From assembly GCA_002482565.1 (NCBI GenBank), contig DLGG01000064.1, forward strand, positions 1-64,000: a stretch of DNA of 64,000 nucleotides, written 5' to 3'. The DNA comes from Solidesulfovibrio magneticus. GTDB taxonomy: Bacteria; Desulfobacterota; Desulfovibrionia; Desulfovibrionales; Desulfovibrionaceae. The first letter of the stretch is position 1; the number at the start of each line of letters is the position of its first letter. This document shows positions 7,907 through 12,721 of this stretch, one piece after another. The position numbers and the translations under genes are program-made. Under the pieces are notes generated by a model. The model saw nothing but the letters and a program-made list of their open reading frames with translations, searched no databases and had not been told where the DNA came from.

Positions 7907-8334
7907 AGCTTCGCCTCGATCTTGCGTTTGCGCGCCTTTAGGCGCTTAATTTCTTGTTCCGTGCGCGCCCACTCCAGGAGCCGGGCGTCCTCGCCGTCGA
8001 TGACCCGCCAGCCCTGGCCGTGTGACCTGGCCAGCAAGTCCAACGGCTCCGGTGTCCCGAACACATGGACGAACAGGTTTAACGCCCTGGTGCTCGGCAC
8101 GTTCTTGGATTCGTTGGGGTTGAGCCATTTTTCAAAGGCCGCCAGGGTCAACGCCTCGGCGTTACCGCCGCAAAGTCGCACTCCGTAACGCCTGGCCGCC
8201 TCGTTGAGCCTGTCCACAGCCTCGGCCCGGGAAAGCCCGGAGCTTTCCACGATCCGGTTCATGGACGTCGCTATGTCCGCGTCCAGGTTGAGGCTGGGCA
8301 GGTCCAGCAGGTTCAGGCGTCGGGCGCTTTGCAT
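7903..8334 (-). CDS. Conserved early protein of unknown function (prophage A)
   Basis: A 143-aa protein strongly similar along its length to the first early gene of prophage B (10869-11303); shared segments include ADIATSMNRIVESSGLSRAE, KWLNP and ARSHGQGWRVIDGEDARLLE, with a basic helical C-terminus (LKARKRKIEAKL). The central part may form a helix-turn-helix (SGLSRAEAVDRLNEAARRYG). Its pairing with the downstream Ner-like gene in both phages suggests a two-protein regulatory unit. Function is unknown. The GAGGA ribosome-binding site lies in a conserved leader. Confidence 0.75.
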   Translation of the reverse strand: MQSARRLNLLDLPSLNLDADIATSMNRIVESSGLSRAEAVDRLNEAARRYGVRLCGGNAEALTLAAFEKWLNPNESKNVPSTRALNLFVHVFGTPEPLDLLARSHGQGWRVIDGEDARLLEWARTEQEIKRLKARKRKIEAKL

Positions 8335-8349
8335 CAGACTTGTAATCCT

Positions 8350-8409
8350 CGATCCGAAATTTTTCGGGCGTCGGACATTGTCTAACCTCGCCGCCCCTGA
8401 TAGCTACGT
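8350..8409 (-). promoter_or_regulatory. Conserved 60-nt leader of the early operon (prophage A copy)
   Basis: On the minus strand this runs from ACGTAGCTATCAGGG to TTTCGGATCG and aligns without gaps to 10797-10856 in prophage B (43 of 60 bases identical by my count), though the flanking DNA is unrelated. It ends 15 nt before the start codon of the first early gene. It may be an operator for the shared Ner-like protein, an RNA leader or a short coding frame; the sequence alone does not decide. Confidence 0.5.
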
Positions 8410-8434
8410 GTGAAGCGGAATAACCGTAGCTCAT

Positions 8435-8573
8435 TCGCTTTTGGCTTAACGCTCAAAATTGACAATTGCAAGCTGAAATTTAAGTTTTAACTTTAAATTT
8501 CAAGTTTTTTGCTTCTAAAACAATTTTAGGCTGTTAGCCCAGGGCTGTGTTCGGGCTTTTTTTCGGAGATGCC
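8435..8573. promoter_or_regulatory. Divergent early/repressor control region of prophage A
   Basis: This AT-rich stretch separates the leftward early operon from the rightward repressor. It contains an almost perfect palindrome at 8475-8501 (GAAATTTAAGTT / AACTTTAAATTTC), a good repressor-operator candidate. A plus-strand TTGACA lies at 8459-8464, with TAAGTT 16 bp downstream as a possible -10 for the repressor gene. The repressor leader at 8536-8563 has AGCCCAGGGCT followed by GGGCTTTTTTT, an attenuator-like hairpin with a T run just before its ribosome-binding site. Confidence 0.5.
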
Positions 8574-9389
8574 ATGAAAAGCGCGAAGGCCTTTGACACG
8601 ATTTTCCTGCGGCTCCTGGCAGCGACGGAAGCCAAGAGCGAGTCTGATTTCGCCAGGTGTATTGGAATTACACCGCAGTCTGTGAATGGCGCACGAAAGC
8701 GCGGGAAGGTACCACCGGACTGGGTTCAGTCTGTAGCTGAAAAGACGGGCGTCTCAAGTGACTGGCTGTTTTTTGGGCGTGGTCCCATGCGTTGGGATGG
8801 CAGACACGAAACCGATACTCAGCTCAAAATGGAACTTGCCCAAGCCGGTGGACTGAAGGCTGGGGACTGCATCGCGCAGCCTATGCCTGCAGATGGAACC
8901 GGTAATGCGCGTTGCGCCTCACCCGAAGACGATTTGCAATGGATGGACCCGGAAGCCGCGCCGAGCATGGGCTATGCCCTGGTGCCAAAGGTCAAGGCAC
9001 GCCTGTGCGCGGGGACGGGGAGCCTGGAGACGGAAGGGGAAGTAATCGGCTATTATGCGTTCAAGCTGGACTTCCTGCAGAGGAAGGGACGCCCGAAGAA
9101 AATGGTTCTCATGGACGTTGCAGGCGACAGTATGGAGCCGGACGTCTGGAACGGCGACACTGTTTTAATAGATGAAAGCCAGCGAGAGATAATAGCCGGT
9201 GCAATGTTCGCGATAGGAATCGAGCAGGAAGTTTACGTTAAATATTTACATCGCATTCCTGGTAAGCTCGTTTTGAAGAGCAAGAACCCGGAATACGACT
9301 CAATCGAAGTCGATATGAACGGCGACCTTGCCGGCGCGGTGCGCATCATCGGCCGAGTGGTATGGAGCTGCCGCGAATACGTGCGCTAG
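8574..9389 (+). CDS. CI/LexA-type repressor with S24 self-cleavage domain (prophage A)
   Basis: In this 271-aa protein the N-terminal part (residues about 1-65) is a phage CI-type helix-turn-helix (SDFARCIGITPQSVNGARKR). The C-terminal part is an S24 peptidase: nucleophile serine in GDSMEPDVWNGD and general-base lysine in VYVKYLHR. A plausible Ala-Gly cleavage site lies in ARLCAGTGS. Such repressors keep lysogeny and cleave themselves with RecA filaments on DNA damage, so prophage A is probably SOS-inducible. It is divergent from the early operon, as in Mu, with GGAG just before the ATG at 8574. Confidence 0.9.
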   Translation: MKSAKAFDTIFLRLLAATEAKSESDFARCIGITPQSVNGARKRGKVPPDWVQSVAEKTGVSSDWLFFGRGPMRWDGRHETDTQLKMELAQAGGLKAGDCIAQPMPADGTGNARCASPEDDLQWMDPEAAPSMGYALVPKVKARLCAGTGSLETEGEVIGYYAFKLDFLQRKGRPKKMVLMDVAGDSMEPDVWNGDTVLIDESQREIIAGAMFAIGIEQEVYVKYLHRIPGKLVLKSKNPEYDSIEVDMNGDLAGAVRIIGRVVWSCREYVR

Positions 9390-9757
9390 CCCCTCAAAAG
9401 CCATTCATTCCCGTGCCAAAAGCCGCGCATTTTTTTACCATTTTCAATCAATCCGTGCCAATTCCTCTTCGTGCCCGTCGTCGCCCGCAAACCCAGGCGC
9501 GGCGGGCCTTTTCGTCCGTTCTCCTCCCTTTCTAATCAGTGCCAAAGTGATCGCCTCCCCGGTCCTGGGTGGACCGGATGCAGCATGCCTCTGGCTGGCG
9601 ACACTGAGCCGGTGATCTGGTGGCGTAAAATTGCGGCGCGAGAGTTGGCTGGACTGGATACAATTTCGCGCCGAGGGCGTAGTGGGAGGTCACAGCAGGA
9701 GAAAAGTACCCCAGCCAGGAGGACTGTTCCCCATGGGCGCTTCCCTTCCCCGGGGGC
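9390..9757. other. Junction region: probable attL of prophage A followed by a host remnant
   Basis: No convincing gene is visible. The motif GTGCCAA occurs at 9413, 9455 and 9539, spacings of 42 and 84 bp, all in one orientation. On the minus strand it reads TTTGGCACTGATT or similar. Three such sites beyond the repressor are expected for MuA binding sites L3, L2 and L1, so the end of prophage A probably lies shortly right of 9547. A perfect hairpin (CCGGTCC-TGGGT-GGACCGG) lies at 9559-9577. The rest up to 9757 would be host DNA between the two prophages. Confidence 0.4.
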
Positions 9758-9762
9758 ATGGG
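9758..9762. repeat. Target-site duplication ATGGG, left copy (prophage B)
   Basis: ATGGG immediately precedes the proposed left end of prophage B and is repeated immediately after the proposed right end (49245-49249). Mu-like phages make 5-bp target duplications. Confidence 0.6.
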
Positions 9763-9943
9763 TATGGGGAGTCAGGCAAAGTGAGAAGTGGCGTGGGGGT
9801 TAGATCGGGCAGGACGGACGTGGGCTAAACGTAGGACTGACGCGGGCCTTGGGGGGATTAGGCGGGAGCGCATGGGCCGTAACGAGCAAGATAAGAAATT
9901 CGGCAAAAATGGGGGTGAAATTATCAGGCAAAACGAGAAGCCG
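9763..9943 (+). other. attL of prophage B: left end with three MuA-type binding sites
   Basis: Three related sites lie in the same orientation: TCAGGCAAAGTGAGAAG (core from 9777), CAAGATAAGAAATTCG (9887) and TCAGGCAAAACGAGAAG (9929). They match the right-end site CAAAATGAGAAATCG. The first begins 14 nt from the proposed end, exactly as at the right end. The spacing of 110 and 42 bp resembles the L1, L2, L3 arrangement of Mu. The left terminal dinucleotide reads TA instead of the usual TG. Confidence 0.6.
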
Positions 9944-10039
9944 AAGGGAGGCTAAAAAGTACACAGCAAAGATATAGAATCGTCTAATACGACGGGCATA
10001 AAAAAAGAGCTAAGTGCCCATTTTGATACAATAATAAGA

Positions 10040-10666
10040 TTACCCCTCCGCACCCACCGCCTTGTCTCTGCCGGTTGGCTCCAGCCGTTCCTTCAATTCT
10101 CTGTTCTCACGCCGCAATTCACTGAGTTCACGCGCCATCGCGTCGGCTTTGGCTTCCCATTCCGCCATCCGCTCTTCGATTCGCGCGAGAGTCCGCTCGC
10201 TTCTCACCGCTTGATGAAACGCGTTGATATTGCTGGCTAAAGCCGTCCGGTAAATCGTGTCGGACTCCAGCACTTCGGCCGTTTTGGTCAGCATGTCCGA
10301 CATGCGGAACTCTTCCTGCGGGGCGGTCAAAAACGCTTCCGCAGGAGCGGGGGCCGGCGCTGGGGCCTCTTTCACGGCTTCTCCCCGGCGCATCGGGCCA
10401 GAACCCATGAGAAGCCATTCCGGATGAACTGAGAACTCAACACACGTTTGTTTAATGAAGTCACTACTAGGCAAACGAACGCTTTTGAAATAATTCTGAA
10501 GAGTTACAGTCGTTACCCCGAGCTTCGCCGCAAAGTCGTCTTGCTTCAAACCTGTCCCAGACCAGACTTCACGGAGCCTATCCCCCAACTTCGGGCTTTC
10601 TTGGGGAAAGCCTGAAGCAAAGCCTGAAGGAGGACTTCCGTTTGTTTTGTCGTCTAGTCTGCTCAT
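10040..10666 (-). CDS. HTH repressor without a peptidase domain (prophage B)
   Basis: In this 208-aa protein an N-terminal CI-type helix-turn-helix (KQDDFAAKLGVTTVTLQNYF, then HPEWLLMGSGPM) is followed by an Ala/Pro linker (EAPAPAPAPAEA) and a C-terminal coiled coil (RIEERMAEWEAKADAMAREL onward). It sits at the left end and is divergent from the early operon, the position of Mu c. No S24 serine/lysine domain is present, unlike prophage A, so RecA-driven self-cleavage is unlikely; induction must work another way. I chose the ATG at 10666 (AGGGG upstream); a TTG at 10747 would extend it over the promoter region. Confidence 0.8.
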   Translation of the reverse strand: MSRLDDKTNGSPPSGFASGFPQESPKLGDRLREVWSGTGLKQDDFAAKLGVTTVTLQNYFKSVRLPSSDFIKQTCVEFSVHPEWLLMGSGPMRRGEAVKEAPAPAPAPAEAFLTAPQEEFRMSDMLTKTAEVLESDTIYRTALASNINAFHQAVRSERTLARIEERMAEWEAKADAMARELSELRRENRELKERLEPTGRDKAVGAEG

Positions 10667-10722
10667 ATACTTGAACAATCCCCTGGTTGCGGCGGTGACA
10701 CAAAATAAATTAAGCTTGAAGC

Positions 10723-10768
10723 AAACAAATGCTTTGACACGAGACAAAACGAATGTTTATTTCATGCC
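10723..10768 (+). promoter_or_regulatory. Early promoter and repeated operator of prophage B
   Basis: TTGACA at 10734-10739 is followed after 17 bp by TTATTT (10757-10762), a fair sigma70 promoter directed into the early operon. The near-repeats AAACAAATG (10723-10731) and AAACGAATG (10747-10755) are 24 bp apart and bracket the -35, making them candidate repressor operators. This is prediction only. Confidence 0.5.
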
Positions 10769-10796
10769 TGTGGGGTGACGAATGTCACCGTTACGA

Positions 10797-10856
10797 ACGT
10801 AGCTACCAGGGCCGGCAATAATCCTCAATGTCCAGCGGCCCGGAAACTTTGGATCG
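10797..10856 (+). promoter_or_regulatory. Conserved 60-nt leader of the early operon (prophage B copy)
   Basis: This is the counterpart of 8350-8409 in prophage A, with the same length and no gaps. It starts ACGTAGCTACCAGGG, has AATGTCC in the middle and ends TTTGGATCG. It precedes the orthologous first early gene by 12 nt in an otherwise divergent leader. Confidence 0.5.
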
Positions 10857-10868
10857 GAGCAATCGGAA

Positions 10869-11303
10869 TTGGCTGCCCACTCTCGACGCCTCAGCCTGCT
10901 CGAACTGGTCGAGCTCAATCCGGACGCGGACATTGCGATGTCCATGGATCGGATCGTCCAGGCGGCCGGAGTGTCGCGGGCGGAAGCCGTCGACCGGCTC
11001 AACGCCGCCGCGCGTCGGTTCGGCGTGCGGTTGGCGGCCGGCAGCGCCAAGGAACTTGGCCTGGCCACCTTCGATAAATGGCTCAATCCGCGAGAAGGCG
11101 ACTACGTGCCGAGTGTTCGGGCGCTGAACCTGTTTTGCCACGTGTTCGGCTCGGCCGAACCCCTGGACATCCTGGCCCGGTCTCACGGCCTGGGGTGGCG
11201 GGTCATCGAAGGCGACGACGCGAAGCTCTTGGAGCTGGCCCGCACCGAACGGGAGATCAAGCTCTTGCGCGAACGCAAACGGAAAATCGAGGCGGGATTA
11301 TGA
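10869..11303 (+). CDS. Conserved early protein of unknown function (prophage B)
   Basis: A 144-aa orthologue of the prophage A protein at 7903-8334, sharing SMDRIVQAAGVSRAEAVDRL, KWLNPREGDYVPS, ARSHGLGWRVIEGDDAKLLE and a basic C-terminus. The likely start is a TTG at 10869, with GGAG 9 bp upstream; alignment with the prophage A start, an ATG one codon further in, supports this. It is translationally coupled to the Ner-like gene through an ATGA overlap. Function is unknown; regulation of the early promoter is the best guess. Confidence 0.7.
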   Translation: MAAHSRRLSLLELVELNPDADIAMSMDRIVQAAGVSRAEAVDRLNAAARRFGVRLAAGSAKELGLATFDKWLNPREGDYVPSVRALNLFCHVFGSAEPLDILARSHGLGWRVIEGDDAKLLELARTEREIKLLRERKRKIEAGL

Positions 11304-11518
11304 GACGCGCAGGCAACAAAATCAAAGGCTGGATGGCCGAGAAGAAGATCAAAGTTATTGAAATCGCGCGCAAAGCCGACATTTCGCATTCACTGGTGTC
11401 CGACACCATCCACGGCAAACGCAATAACCGCCGGGCGCTGCAAGCGCTGTTGGACGCCGGTTGCCCTGCCCGGCTGCTCGATCTGCCGGCGGACATGAAA
11501 GGCAAGCAAGCGGCCTAG
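11300..11518 (+). CDS. Small HTH regulator, Ner-like position (prophage B)
   Basis: This 72-aa protein has the helix-turn-helix VIEIARKADISHSLVSDTIH followed by GKRNNRRALQALLDAGCP. It is an orthologue of the prophage A protein at 7688-7906. Size and position between repressor and transposase correspond to Mu Ner. The start overlaps the stop of the preceding gene. Confidence 0.8.
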   Translation: MRRAGNKIKGWMAEKKIKVIEIARKADISHSLVSDTIHGKRNNRRALQALLDAGCPARLLDLPADMKGKQAA

Positions 11519-11621
11519 GCCGCCAGGAATTTCCGCGCCTTCGCGGCAGCCAGGGGCCGAGCGGCAAGACCGCCAGCCCACCCGGCGCGAGAGGCAGAGC
11601 GACACGATCGCCATCCCCTGC

Positions 11622-11650
11622 GGGGGCGCGGAAAATATCAAATCAAGCGG
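11622..11650 (+). repeat. Repeated leader segment, copy 1
   Basis: GGGGGCGCGGAA followed by TATCAA and AAGCGG occurs here, 12 bp before the ATG of the next gene, and again at 12682-12709 before the MuA gene. The rest of 11519-11661 shows no gene. Confidence 0.4.
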
Positions 11651-11661
11651 GAGGACAGACG

Positions 11662-11940
11662 ATGCAAATGGTCATGGACATGTGGCGAGTGGACCCCAAG
11701 CTTTGCGGCGTCTCTGAATTGCCCGTCGAACCGACGAGCGGACTGGTCGGCTATCTTGTGGCGGCTCCTGCCGACGAGAAGCCTTTCTTTGAAAAAGGAC
11801 AGTTCGACATTGATGCGTTCGATGACGCGTCGGAAGGCGTGTTTTTCTGCCTCACGCGGGAAGGTTTCCGGGCCGCCCATGTCGCCTTACGTCGCAGATG
11901 CCAGGAACAGGGCCATACTCTCTTGGTGGTGACGCAATGA
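11662..11940 (+). CDS. Small early phage protein, unknown function
   Basis: The 92-aa protein has an excellent GGGAGGA site 8 bp before the ATG. The acidic centre (FDIDAFDDASEGVFFCLTRE) and the C-terminal segment RAAHVALRRRCQEQGHTLLV show no motif I recognise. It is coupled to the next gene by an ATGA overlap. It is probably an accessory early protein of the prophage B operon. Confidence 0.6.
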   Translation: MQMVMDMWRVDPKLCGVSELPVEPTSGLVGYLVAAPADEKPFFEKGQFDIDAFDDASEGVFFCLTREGFRAAHVALRRRCQEQGHTLLVVTQ

Positions 11941-12134
11941 ACAAGCGGAGGCCGACAACCGGACTGGCGGAGAAGCTGCGGCAGGTTGCCCAGGTTTTGA
12001 GGCAAAACGGGCTCCCGGACGCAGCCGTCCAGCTCGCCTTGATGGCCGTGTGCGGCGTCGAGGTGAAGGTGCCTCCCCCCAAGGGTGGTATTGGCTCGGT
12101 GGATGAGGCCTTCACAGGCAGCGGCTTTAATTAA
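11937..12134 (+). CDS. Small early phage protein, unknown function
   Basis: The 65-aa protein starts in the stop codon of the previous gene. Its N-terminal half is helical (LAEKLRQVAQVLRQNG), with no recognisable domain. The stop codon lies 5 bp before a hammerhead ribozyme element (12140-12199), so the 3' end of this message would end near the ribozyme after cleavage. Confidence 0.5.
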   Translation: MNKRRPTTGLAEKLRQVAQVLRQNGLPDAAVQLALMAVCGVEVKVPPPKGGIGSVDEAFTGSGFN

Positions 12135-12139
12135 CCTCT

Positions 12140-12199
12140 GCGAAACCGCCCCACACGGGCGGTCGTCGGGGCGTGGTGGCCCCGGCCTGACGAGCAGCC
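12140..12199 (+). ncRNA. Type II hammerhead ribozyme, copy 2 (prophage B)
   Basis: The layout matches the other two copies. GCGAAA leads into stem III (ACCGCCC, loop CACAC, GGGCGGT), the GUC cleavage site (cleavage after 12164), and stem I (GTCGGGGC, loop GTGGTG, GCCCCGGC). CTGACGA and GC follow. In stem I one C-G pair of copies 1 and 3 is replaced by G-C here, a compensatory change that supports the helix. Stem II can extend to 4 bp (CTGC / GCAG). Confidence 0.88.
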
Positions 12200-12219
12200 A
12201 AACAAAGAGAGGAGTCGAT

Positions 12220-12378
12220 ATGCGTGACATTAGGGAGCCCCAGGAGGACTTGCGAGGACTCAAGAACTTTCTTGAGTCGGCTTTGGAAAAAGCCATGCCG
12301 TTTCATGAATATAAGTCAGGAGCGGTAGCCCTAGTTCCATCGCTGAAGAGCCCTCAAGCAATCCGTCTGGGAAAGTGA
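12220..12378 (+). CDS. Small early protein, possibly truncated by cargo insertion
   Basis: A 52-aa frame with a strong GAGAGGAG site before its ATG, 20 bp downstream of a hammerhead ribozyme. The first 30 residues (RDIREPQEDLRGLKNFLESA and on) look like a real protein. The C-terminal half is read through DNA that on the opposite strand encodes the C-terminus of the AT-rich gene 12260-12622, so it may be a gene whose end was replaced by that insertion. Function is unknown. Confidence 0.4.
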   Translation: MRDIREPQEDLRGLKNFLESALEKAMPFHEYKSGAVALVPSLKSPQAIRLGK

Positions 12379-12622
12379 AGTCTGGAGCCAGTTCGAGAAA
12401 CATTATGTGTTGCGTCAATAGCTCAAGCAATACTTTCCGATCTTTATTCGACAACATGGTTACTTCAGCAGCTGTAATCTTATCGGATTCGATCAAGATT
12501 TTGAACACACGCGCTTCGGCTTGCTCACAGAACGGGACAGCCTTTGCTTTGGCTGCAAAGTCTCTAAAAGAAAACATACTGAAATTATATAATATTTCTT
12601 GAACAGCAATGGCTGGAATCAT
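12260..12622 (-). CDS. AT-rich antisense cargo gene inside the early operon (prophage B)
   Basis: This 120-aa protein is on the minus strand, opposite to all neighbours. It has an excellent ribosome-binding site (AAAGGAGG, 9 bp before the ATG at 12622) and normal protein composition (FRDFAAKAKAVPFCEQAEAR, VLLELLTQHIMFLELAP). Base composition is much more AT-rich than the flanks, indicating recent acquisition. I recognise no family. Its 3' end overlaps the plus-strand small gene by about 120 bp. It may be expressed in the lysogen independently of the early promoter. Confidence 0.6.
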   Translation of the reverse strand: MIPAIAVQEILYNFSMFSFRDFAAKAKAVPFCEQAEARVFKILIESDKITAAEVTMLSNKDRKVLLELLTQHIMFLELAPDFTFPDGLLEGSSAMELGLPLLTYIHETAWLFPKPTQESS

Positions 12623-12681
12623 ATTTCCGCGCCTCCTTTGCGGGTTGACGGTTGGGTGAACAGGTAACGGAGACCCTATCA

Positions 12682-12709
12682 GGGGGCGCGGAACTCTATC
12701 AAGCGGACG
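12682..12709 (+). repeat. Repeated leader segment, copy 2
   Basis: GGGGGCGCGGAA followed by TATCAA and GCGG, nearly the same as at 11622-11650. It lies just upstream of the MuA start, suggesting a duplicated leader left by recombination or a shared regulatory site. Confidence 0.4.
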
Positions 12710-12721
12710 GACGGCGGCACG

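Noticed and set aside
8162..8434. 90-aa minus-strand frame covering the conserved leader of prophage A, with a partly similar frame at 10775-11077
   Set aside because: The similarity after the leader comes from the overlapping conserved gene in another frame, and neither frame has a good ribosome-binding site. A short leader peptide is not excluded.
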